Below are positions 8,157 through 17,727 of a DNA stretch of 64,000 bases, piece after piece. Each line of letters opens with the position of its first letter. The stretch's first letter is position 1. A model generated the notes under the pieces. That model was not told the DNA's origin, did no database searches, and saw only the letters and a program-made list of their open reading frames with translations. Position numbers and translations under genes: made by a program. Source of the stretch: Streptomyces sp. SID9727 (GTDB lineage: Bacteria; Actinomycetota; Actinomycetes; Streptomycetales; Streptomycetaceae); contig NZ_JAAGNI010000356.1 of assembly GCF_010550605.1 (NCBI RefSeq), forward strand, positions 1 through 64,000, in the 5' to 3' direction.

Positions 8157-9666
8157 GTGGTCGGCAGTTCGCCAACGGCATCAACGCCACCGGCCACCGG
8201 GTCCACCGCGCCTTCCTCGCCAGCTGCCGCGTCCTCGGAGAGGGGGATCCGATCCCCGGGGGCGAGGGTGCGGCCGTACCAACCGGGCCGCGGAACGGCA
8301 GGTGGCAGGCCACCGTTGTCCCCCAGCCGCCCGCCAGCGCGATCGAGGTTGTTCCGCCTGACGGAGACTGGCCGCTTCCGTCACTCCGCCGGGTGCGGGC
8401 AGCACCAGTAATGGCCGTAGTTGAAGGATCCGACCGACATGGTCCCCTCTTCTTCATATGCCGGACTGGTCGCTGTACTCCAGGGCCTGCGCTCGCACGA
8501 TGATCGCCTCGTCGAGCAGCTGGCCTCCCGCGCACTCACGAGTGGCCAGCGCACCATCCACGTCCAGCGCGACGAGGACGGGCAGATCGTCGGGGGCGGC
8601 GCAAGCGACGTCGACGGTGAGGGCCAGGAGCACGACGGCGCCGACGCGGCAGCCGAGTCCGCGCTGCTGCACTTCTCCAGCCCCCGCGACGCGGCCGCCA
8701 TCTCCGCGTTCCTGCGCAACCGCGTCTACCGCCCCGAGTCCCTGGTGTGGCTGCAGGGCTACCAAGCCCTGATCCGCTGGCGAGCGGAGAACGAGATCAC
8801 CGGCGTCTACGCCGTCCCGTACGACGTCGAGGTCGAGGTGGGAGTCACGAAGGACTTCCCGCTTGGGCGGTGGGTGCACCAGCAGAGAAAGGCACTGCGG
8901 GCCGGGGAGCTGGAGGAACGGCGCAAAACCCTCCTGGACGCGCCGGAAGCCGGGATGGTCTGGGAGCCCGGCGAAAAAGCCTGGGAGAACAAACTCGCCA
9001 TGCTCCGCTCCTACCGGCGGACCATGGGACACCTCGCGCCCCGTGCGGTGTGGGGCGAGGGCGAAGCCAATGGTGCCCATCGGCCAGCACCTCGCCAACC
9101 TCCGACGGAAGGGCGGCCTCGGCAAGGACCCGGACCGGGCTGAGGAGCGCGCGCAGCAGCTGGCGGCGTTCGATGAGGACTGGGATTGCGCGTGGCCGCT
9201 GGACTGGCAGCGGCACTACCGCGTACTCGCCGACCTCGTCGACGCCGACGGCCACCCGGTGACCATCGAACCAGGCGTCGTCTTCGAGGGCGACGACATC
9301 GGACGGTGGCTACAGCGGCAGAAGAACCCGGGCGCCTGGGCACACCTGTCGACCGAGCAGAAGGAACGACTGACCAAGCTGGGCGTGGAGCCCGCCGAAC
9401 GACCCGCCCCCGTCCCAGCAGCCGAGGGCGCTGGGACGGCGTCATCCTTCCAGCGCGGTCTGGCAGCCCTGGCTCAGTACTCTGCGCGGGAAGGAAGAAC
9501 TGTTGTCGGAAGTGCGCACGTTGAAAAGCTGCCGGACGGTTCGCTGATCAGGCTGGGTGTGTTTCTGAGCAACCACAAGGCCAGACGTGACCGCCTGGAT
9601 GCTCAGCAGCGAGCAGCCTTCGCCGAGCTCGGCTACGCCTGGGCAGCAGATCCCGAACACGGCTGA
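8157..9666 (+). pseudogene. Degraded second copy of the terminal helicase
   Basis: Bases 8157-8245 repeat the helicase segment near 2640-2730 (RQFANGIN, then HRVHRAFLASCRVLGEG). A ~170-base unrelated insert (8250-8420) replaces the conserved motif region. The copy resumes at DPTDMV (near 8424) and runs through the HA repeats. A frameshift near 9055 moves VPIGQHLANLRRKGGLGK into another phase. The end (LGVFLSNHKARRDRLDAQQR, stop at 9666) matches the intact gene. The whole N-terminal ATPase half, including Walker A and DEAH, is missing. It cannot be an active helicase. The HA region could still be expressed as a fragment, for example from ATG 8421, but the frameshift argues against that. Confidence 0.85.
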
Positions 9667-9789
9667 TGGCGGTCGCGCGCCCCCGTGGTCACGGACGCCC
9701 GGGCAAACCGGCGGACGGGCCTGCGGCTGGCGCGCCCGGTTGGCTTGTTATGCCCATTACCGGATGAGCCGATAAGCGTTTGGCCCTGT

Positions 9790-10595
9790 GTGCGAAACGT
9801 GGAGTGGGATGCGACAGGAGCGGGGCCGGGCGATATCGGGGCCGTGGACGTGCGGTTCATGGCTGCGGGCGGCACGACGGAGTGTTCGCCGTGGTCCGCG
9901 GCGGCCGCCGAAGTGCCCTTCGAGCAGTGTCCGCCCCTGAAGCCCTTTCCTGTCCGCAAGGGCAAGCGCACGGCGCCGGGATGGTGGTGGGCGGCGACCA
10001 CCGGACGGCTGGTGCACTACGGCTCCGGGCCGATGCGGCTGCATGTGATGCTGCTCGACCGCGACCCACGCGTGACGTATCTGGCCAGCCAGCCACTGGA
10101 ACTGCGATGGCGGGAGCGGGACGAGGTGCGTACGCATGTCCCGCAGATGATGCTTCGGCTCGCTGACGGCCAGGGGGTGTTGGCGGACTGCCTCGCCGGC
10201 GAGGAGCTTTCGCCACGGCAGCGGTCCCTGGCAGCGGTGCTCGGCGAAGTGTGTGCTGCAGTGGGCTGGCGGTACTGGGTGCTGGGGCCGGTCGATCCGG
10301 TGTACCGGCGCAACGTGGCCTGCTGGCCGGGTACCGGCATCCGCGGTACTACGGGGGACAGCAGCTGGCGGCGGCGTTGGGGGAGTCGTTCGCCGGGCGT
10401 ACGCCGCTGTGGGAGGGAGTGCGCAGGACCGCCGGGGATCCGATGGTGGTCCTTCCTGCGCTGTTCCATGCGCTGTGGGCGGAGCGGCTGTCTGCCGCTC
10501 GTAGACGTCCGACAGGGCGGGGCAGGCACCGCACCGCGCTGATATCGGAGGCGCACAGGCCCAAGAGAGTGTCACAGTCACTGCCGTGGCCTTGA
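9790..10595 (+). pseudogene. tnsA-like remnant (Tn7-type transposase endonuclease subunit)
   Basis: The likely start is GTG 9790 (VRNVEWDATGAG). The N-terminal part resembles TnsA-like endonuclease domains: FPVRKGKR, WWWAATTGRLVHYGS, LLDRDPRVTYLASQP, LRWRERDEVRTHVPQMMLRL, and the acidic LADGQGVLADC. A frameshift near 10310-10330 moves the rest into another phase: RHPRYYGGQQLAAALGE, then PMVVLPALFHALW. TnsA nicks the 5' ends of Tn7-like elements. Together with the tniQ-like scrap at 4.4 kb this suggests a decayed Tn7-type element; no tnsB or tnsC was found here. The shifted frame ends with TGA 10593-10595, overlapping the next ATG. Confidence 0.6.
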
Positions 10596-11065
10596 TGAAC
10601 GTGCTCGTCGACTTCGCCCGAACCGGCCGGATCGGCCCTCTTCACTGCGGGATGCTCCTGACCGAGGCTGAAGACCTCCTCGGCCCAGGGCGCCCGCACC
10701 CCGCCCACATCATGAAGGGGCCCGATATCGACGGCTACCCCTACTCCTGGAACGGGCTGCAGCTCGTGGTCACGCAGCGCGCCGTGAGCGGAATCTGGAT
10801 CAACCTCTGGCCTGGTTCGACCGCCAAACTCCCGCCGCTCGTCCTGCCCGATTCCGAGTCATCCCAGGCCACCGTGCTCCGCGAGGAACTAGTCACTGCC
10901 CTCGACACCGCCGGCTGCCACCACGAGGTCAACCCTGTCCTGACCTTCGACGAGCAGTCGAGCATCCTCACCCAGCCCGCCGAGGTCTGCGCTGTCTTCA
11001 GCCTGCCTGGCCGGGACCACCGCGTTCCGCACTACCTCGACGTGATGCACATGCACACGGCTTGA
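10595..11065 (+). CDS. Unknown protein, possible immunity-type
   Basis: A 156-residue soluble protein (MNVLVDFARTGRIGPLHCGM start). Its ATG overlaps the stop of the preceding frame as TGATG; an in-frame GTG at 10586 is an alternative. It contains alternating strand/turn segments (YPYSWNGLQLVVTQRAVSGI, WINLWPG) and no membrane segment. The size and mixed alpha/beta pattern are reminiscent of small immunity proteins found beside polymorphic toxins, but no toxin is adjacent, so this is inference only. Its 3' end abuts the truncated ISL3 element on the other strand. Confidence 0.5.
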   Translation: MNVLVDFARTGRIGPLHCGMLLTEAEDLLGPGRPHPAHIMKGPDIDGYPYSWNGLQLVVTQRAVSGIWINLWPGSTAKLPPLVLPDSESSQATVLREELVTALDTAGCHHEVNPVLTFDEQSSILTQPAEVCAVFSLPGRDHRVPHYLDVMHMHTA

Positions 11066-12602
11066 CATCGCTGATTCCACAAAATGATCCGGTTGACGTG
11101 GCCCTCGACGACGCCCGAGCTCCAGGGCAGGGTCATGCCTGCGGTGACGGCGGCAAGGTCTCGTTCCAGGCCGTTGGCGAAGCTGTGGAGGCTCGGTAGG
11201 GCGCGGACCGCTTGGATCCATTGCGGGAGCTGGTCCCCTTGGAGCTGGGTGATCATCTTTCCGAACGCGCGGACGTGACCGGTGAGCGCGTCCAATTCAG
11301 GGCAGCGTGCGAGCACTGACTTCAGCTTGAGCCGGTTGTTCTCTGGCTGGGTGTCAGGGCGAGTCAGGATCCACCCGGCCACGGTCCGCGGTGACGGCGG
11401 TCGGGCTGCCGGAGCGGTCGGGGTAGTGCGGAGCGGGCGGAGGTGGGCGCGGCCGGCTCCGTAGCCGCCGCGGTAGCCGTGCGTCTTGATCTCTTCCCAG
11501 AGGGTCCAGGCATTCGTGCAACCCTCGGCCCACCGCTCGTTCAGGTACGGCTTGAAGTCGTCGAGCTTGGTCCTGCGGTTCTGCCACTGCCCCTGCCCCT
11601 GGACAGCTCTTCCGGCCTCGTGGCGTCGGACAGCCGTTGGACGGTGCGGTAGGTCGTGCCGAACTGTCGCTGGATCGAGCGTCTGCTGTGGCCGCCGGCC
11701 AGTAGCGCGTGGACGGTGGCGTGCTTGGCGCGGGTGCGGTCGGCGAATCGGTGCCCGGTGGGCCATGGCGACCCGCTCTCGGCCTGTTCCGGAGCCGGAG
11801 TCTTCTCCGGCGCCGACTCGGCGAAGGTCGCACGCAGGCATGCGCGATGGCCGGAGACGCACCGCTCGGCCGCTTCGCCGAGGTTGCGCCAGAGGTGGAA
11901 TCGGTCGGCGACCTGTACCGCGGTAGGCGCGCCCATGCTGGCGCCCTCGGCGAAGAACGGGGCGCGGTCGCGGCAGACGACCTCGATGCTCGGGTGCTCG
12001 GCCAGCCAGGCCGCGACAGTGCCTGCCTCGCGATCCGGCAGGAGGTCTACCGGTCTGCGGGTCTCGACGTCGACCAGCACGGTCCCGTAGATACGGCCCT
12101 TGCGCATCGCGTATTCGTCGAGGCCGACCACACGCGGGACCTGTGGCTGGGGTTCCGGGAGAGCGTTGACCAACCGCAGGAGCGTGTTCCGGCTAACCCT
12201 CGCTCCGAAGACGTCGGCCAGCCGGGCACCGGCGCGACCGGCCAGGGCGAGGCCGGCCTCGGCCAGCGCCGACCGCATTCGTTCGGTTCGCTGGCTGTGT
12301 CGGCGGGTCAGGCCCGTGACCTGCTCGACGAACGTCCGCCGCTCGCACGAGGCGTCCTCGCACGTGAACCGCCGGACCCGCAGCCGCAGCACCACCCGCC
12401 GCCCTGCCACGGGAAGATCGGCGGGAAACCGCAGGTAGGAACCGTGCACCCGCCCCGACAAGCTCCCGCACCCCGGGCAGCGAGCCTCGGCCGTCAGGGG
12501 TCTGACACCGACCCGGATCACGTCATCCTGCACCGACACCACCCCGATCTCCGAAGTCGACAGGGAGAGCAACTCTTCCAACTGGAGCAGTACCTCGCGC
12601 AC
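11066..12602 (-). pseudogene. ISL3-family transposase, frameshifted and 3'-truncated
   Basis: The start is GTG 12602 (VREVLLQLEELLSL). An N-terminal zinc-finger region follows (CPGCGSLSG, then CEDASCERRTF). The DDE-type core includes VVGLDEYAMRKGRIYGTVLV and VCRDRAPFFAEGA. Near 11600 the frame shifts: PEEL in one phase continues as QGQGQWQNRRTKLDDFKPYL in another. The product ends with GVVEGHVNRI, where family members continue for another ~30 residues, so the 3' end is deleted at about 11070. Without a frameshift-suppressed product it is inactive. Confidence 0.85.
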
Positions 12603-12731
12603 AGCCCAGAACCATCACCGTCGCCAGCCATTTCCGGACGATCTCGGAAAACGCACTGGAAAGATCAACCGTTACAGGGAGTAGGCGCACCACAGAAGTT
12701 GGACCGGAACCACTACTGCTCGATAAAGCCA

Positions 12732-12783
12732 TTCCAGGCCGCCTCTCAGCAAGCCAGGTCAGATGTCACCTATCCGTGCAGCA
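12732..12783 (-). repeat. IS3-type terminal sequence, left copy
   Basis: Read on the reverse strand, about 50 bases from TGCTGCACGGATAGGTGACA to GAGGCGGCCTGGAA match the sequence at 29594-29646 with one or two differences. At the right copy this precedes an IS3-family orfA, so it is the end of that element. Here only the end survives, with its outer edge facing right. Confidence 0.75.
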
Positions 12784-12955
12784 CTCCCCCCTCCTCCAGG
12801 CTGTACGGCTTGGTGACGTAGTCGTCACCCCCGGCGGCGATCCCGGCGATCCGATCGTCCACCTCGTCGCGAGCGGTCAGAAACAGCACGCACGGGCCGG
12901 GATCCGTCTGTCTCAGGGAACGCAGGACCTGCAGCCCTTCGACGACATGGTCCGC
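12784..12955 (-). pseudogene. OmpR/PhoP-type response regulator receiver fragment
   Basis: The reverse strand reads VEGLQVLRSLRQTDPGP, VLFLTARDEVDDRIAGI and AAGGDDYVTKPYSLEE. This is the second half of a receiver domain, with the conserved Thr (LTAR) and Lys (TKP) but lacking the N-terminal phospho-acceptor Asp and the whole DNA-binding domain. The fragment ends exactly at the IS3-type end (12783), so an IS event cut the gene. Confidence 0.8.
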
Positions 12956-13076
12956 AACCGTGCCCCATCGCCTGTACAGATCAGATCCGGTCGAGGCCCC
13001 ACCGGTGTGCAGAAGGCGCGCGATGGCGGACAATTCTGGTGAAGGGTGGGTGCATCCGTCGAGCAGAGAGGCCATC

Positions 13077-13763
13077 ATGTCCGGTCCGCCGGCATCCGGA
13101 GCGCCGACGCGGGTCTTCCTGGTGGACGACCACGAAGTCGTACGCCGGGGGCTGCGCGACCTGATCGATGACGAGCCCGACATGGAAGTGGCGGGAGAGG
13201 CCGCGACGGCGGAGCAGGGTCTCACCAGAGGGCTGGCCCTGCGGCCCGATGTGGCGGTCCTCGATGTGCGCCTGCCCGACGGTGACGGGATCGGGGTGTG
13301 CCGGGAACTGCGCTCCGGGCTGCCGGGGCTGGCCTGTCTGATGCTCACCTCTTTCGACGACGAGGACGCGCTGCTCGACGCCATCATGGCGGGGGCGGCG
13401 GGATACGTGCTGAAGCAGATCAACGGGTCCGATCTGGTGTCGGCGATCCGCACGGTGGCGACGGGACAGTCGATGCTCGATCCGGCGACCACGGCCCGGC
13501 TGATGCGTTCGCTGCGGGAGCCCGAGGAGCGGAAGTCCCCGGAGGACGAGCGGCTCGCGGGGCTCTCGGAGCGGGAGCACTCCGTTCTGGAGCTGATCGG
13601 CGAGGGGCTCACCAACCGGCAGATCGCACAGCGGCTGTACCTCTCGGAGAAGACGGTCAAGAACCACATCTCCCGGCTTCTGGGGAAGCTGGGCGTGGAG
13701 CGGCGTGTCCAGGCCGCGGTCATCGCCGCGCATGTGCACGAGAACGATGCCGAGTCCGGATAG
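13077..13763 (+). CDS. osdR: NarL/FixJ response regulator, OsdR/DevR (DosR) type
   Basis: A 228-residue regulator. Its receiver domain has the acidic pair in LVDDHE, phospho-acceptor Asp63 in VAVLDVRLPDGDG, Thr/Ser in MLTSF, and Lys in VLKQI. A LuxR-type helix-turn-helix follows at about residues 155-220 (LSEREHSVLELIGEGLTNRQ, then LYLSEKTVKNHISRLLGKLG). The start ATG 13077 follows GAGAGG. It is convergent with its likely partner kinase, with a 3-base gap. The gene set around it matches the dormancy regulon controlled by DosR/DevR in Mycobacterium tuberculosis and by OsdR (SCO0204) in S. coelicolor. It probably binds the GGGMC-N4-GGNYCC sites found upstream of neighbouring genes. Confidence 0.88.
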   Translation: MSGPPASGAPTRVFLVDDHEVVRRGLRDLIDDEPDMEVAGEAATAEQGLTRGLALRPDVAVLDVRLPDGDGIGVCRELRSGLPGLACLMLTSFDDEDALLDAIMAGAAGYVLKQINGSDLVSAIRTVATGQSMLDPATTARLMRSLREPEERKSPEDERLAGLSEREHSVLELIGEGLTNRQIAQRLYLSEKTVKNHISRLLGKLGVERRVQAAVIAAHVHENDAESG

Positions 13764-13766
13764 CCG

Positions 13767-15599
<1,833 letters not shown>

Positions 15600-16460
15600 T
15601 CACCGGGCCGGGACGGTGACGACCGGGCAGCGGGCGCGGTGCAGGAGGCCGTGGACGACGGAGCCGACTCGCATGCCGGTATAGCCGCCCCGGCCCCGGC
15701 GGCCGACGACCAGGGCGAGGGCGTGCTCGCCCGCCTCCGCCAGGATCTCGACGGGCGAGCCGACGCGGACCTCGTGCGTCAGCCGGAGACCGGGGTACTT
15801 CTCGGCCCAGCCCGCGGTGATCTCCGAGAGCTGTCTGCGCTCGGCCTCGAACATGGTGTCGCTGGAGCGGAGGGAGAAGACGGGGGGCTGCCAGACCGCG
15901 ACGGCGTGCAGCTCCGCCCGGCGGAGGTCCGCCTCCTGGGCGGCGAACGCGAGGGCCGCGAGGGAGGACTCGCTGCCGTCGACACCGACGACGAGATACG
16001 GCGGCTCCTGGGTGCTGTGCTCGGCCTCGCCCACCACCACGACCGGGCAGCGGGCCTGTGCGGTGACGGGGACGACCAGCGTGCCCGCGCTGAGGTATTC
16101 CTCGGTCCGGCTGAGATGCCGGGAGCCGAGTACGACCATGGCCGCGTCCTGCGCGAGGCGCGCCATGACCTGCGCCGGGAAGCCATCGACCACCGACGTG
16201 GCGATCCCGGTGCCCGGCCGCCGCTCCCGGGCCCAGTCCGCCGCGGCGCTCACGGCGTCCTTGCCCTCCAGGGCCCGGGCCATGTGCCGGGGGGTGTCGT
16301 CCACGTGGTGGGTGTCGTGCTGCGGGGGCACGGCCACGACCAGCCGAAGGGCCCGGTGGCGCCGGTGGGCCTCGTCGGCCGCCCAGGCCACGGTGAGGCG
16401 CCAGTCCCTCGACGGATCGATGCCGACGACGATCTCACGGTGTTCCGTCGTGCTGCTCAT
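15600..16460 (-). CDS. Universal stress protein, two UspA domains
   Basis: A 286-residue tandem UspA protein. Domain 1 starts IVVGIDPSRDWRLTVAWAAD and domain 2 starts YLVVGVDGSESSLAALAFAA. The ATP-binding Gly motif is clearest in domain 2 (VVGRRGRGGYTGMRVGSVV) and ends CPVVTVPAR. Domain 1 has GSRHLSRTEEYLSAG, a poorer match. ATG 16460 follows GACAGGAGC. Tandem USPs of this kind are strongly induced members of the DosR regulon in mycobacteria. An OsdR-like box lies ~110 bases upstream, shared with the divergent nitroreductase. Confidence 0.93.
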   Translation of the reverse strand: MSSTTEHREIVVGIDPSRDWRLTVAWAADEAHRRHRALRLVVAVPPQHDTHHVDDTPRHMARALEGKDAVSAAADWARERRPGTGIATSVVDGFPAQVMARLAQDAAMVVLGSRHLSRTEEYLSAGTLVVPVTAQARCPVVVVGEAEHSTQEPPYLVVGVDGSESSLAALAFAAQEADLRRAELHAVAVWQPPVFSLRSSDTMFEAERRQLSEITAGWAEKYPGLRLTHEVRVGSPVEILAEAGEHALALVVGRRGRGGYTGMRVGSVVHGLLHRARCPVVTVPAR

Positions 16461-16569
16461 GATCCGCTCCTGTCCCGGGGACGAGGCCCGTCACGGCCGC
16501 CTTGCTTCGGTCTCCCTCCACCGTGGCACCCGGGACGCGGCGCCCGAAGGGCCGCCCAGGGGCGGGACC

Positions 16570-16584
16570 GGGGCCAAACGTCCC
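16570..16584 (-). promoter_or_regulatory. OsdR/DevR-like box between USP and nitroreductase
   Basis: Read on the minus strand, GGGAC-GTTT-GGCCCC fits the GGGMC-N4-GGNYCC pattern shared by this cluster. A near match (GGGCC-GGTC-GGGCTC) lies at 16602-16616. The site sits in the divergent promoter region 110 bases from the USP start and 158 from the nitroreductase start. Confidence 0.5.
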
Positions 16585-16741
16585 AACGCCCCCCGGCAGA
16601 CGAGCCCGACCGGCCCGCGGCGTGGCCCGTACGGCCCTCGCCGCCCGCTCGCGGGTTCGGGGACCGTGGTGATACGGGCACACGTGCCTACCTCCTCGCA
16701 CAGGCCGGCCCCGGCACCGTGGTCGGCGGACAGGACAAGCC

Positions 16742-17722
16742 GTGACCGCCAACGCTCTCAACCGGACCCTCGTGGCGTCGCTGGTCGAGGACGCGACCCT
16801 CGCTCCGTCCATGCACAACGCACAACCGTGGCGGTTCGTCCACCGGACGGCCACGGACACCGTCGAGCTCCACGGTGACCGGGCACGGGAGATGCCGCGC
16901 GCCGATCCGGACCGCCGGGCCCTCCACCTGGGCTGCGGCGCGGCCCTGTTCGGTCTGCGGGTGGCTGCCGCACACCGGGATCTGGATGCGGAGGCGGAAC
17001 TGCTGCCCGCGCCGGACGACCCCTGGCACCTCGCTGACGTACACCTGTCCGCCCCCGCCGGTTGGACGGAGCTCGCCGCGCTCCATCCGGCGCTCCGGAA
17101 GCGGCACACCAGCCGCTTCCCGTTCACGGAGGAGCCCGTGCCAGCCGAGATCATGGCGGGGCTGAGGGCCGCCGCGGCCCGTGAGGGCTGCCGCCTGGAC
17201 GTCCCCGGTGACTGGTTCACCGACGCCCTCATGGAGCTCGTACGCGACGCTGAGCGGCTGGAGGCCGCCGACCCGCTGGTGCGCGCGGAGGTCGCCGCGT
17301 GGACGCATACGGAGGGCGAGGACGCGGGGGTGCAGGGGATACCCGCGTACGCTTTCGGCCCCCGGCAGCTCGACGTGACCTCGCCGGTGCGGGATTTCGA
17401 GCCTCCGCGCCGGGGTCCTTCGCGTGCCTCCGCCCGCTTCGAGAGGCGTCCCGGGTTCGCCCTGCTCGGTACGCGGGAGGATGCGCCCCGTGACTGGCTG
17501 GACGCGGGGCAGGCCCTGCACCGGGTGTTGTTGCAGGCCACGTCGGACGGCCTGTCCACGTCGCTCATGTCCCAGCCGCTGGAGTGGCCCGAGCTGCGTG
17601 CGCTGTCGCGGGACCCGCGTTCGGCGTCGGGCTTCGTCCAGATGCTGCTGCGGCTGGGGTACGGTCCGCGCGGGCGGGCGACCCCGCGGCGGCCGGTCTC
17701 CGACGTCCTGTCCTTCGTCTGA
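16742..17722 (+). CDS. Acg-type nitroreductase family protein
   Basis: A 326-residue FMN-fold protein starting at GTG 16742. The nitroreductase-type N-terminus APSMHNAQPWRF and a first half-domain are followed by the second half (HTSRFPFTEEPVPAEI, then GTREDAPRDWLDAGQALHRV, LSTSLMSQPLEWPELR, MLLRLGYG). This two-lobed form is the Acg/Rv2032 family, a hallmark of the DosR dormancy regulon. Acg itself binds FMN but lacks nitroreductase activity, so sequestration of flavin may be the role. It is convergent with the GH65 gene with a 5-base gap. Confidence 0.88.
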   Translation: MTANALNRTLVASLVEDATLAPSMHNAQPWRFVHRTATDTVELHGDRAREMPRADPDRRALHLGCGAALFGLRVAAAHRDLDAEAELLPAPDDPWHLADVHLSAPAGWTELAALHPALRKRHTSRFPFTEEPVPAEIMAGLRAAAAREGCRLDVPGDWFTDALMELVRDAERLEAADPLVRAEVAAWTHTEGEDAGVQGIPAYAFGPRQLDVTSPVRDFEPPRRGPSRASARFERRPGFALLGTREDAPRDWLDAGQALHRVLLQATSDGLSTSLMSQPLEWPELRALSRDPRSASGFVQMLLRLGYGPRGRATPRRPVSDVLSFV

Positions 17723-17727
17723 GACGT

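Noticed and set aside
11541..11640. Programmed frameshifting in the ISL3 transposase
   Set aside because: ISL3 transposases are normally a single frame, and the 3' end is also deleted. Decay is simpler.
16465..16485. GTCCCGGGGAC dyad near the USP start as an additional OsdR box
   Set aside because: Spacing lacks the four-base gap of the motif and it overlaps the ribosome site.
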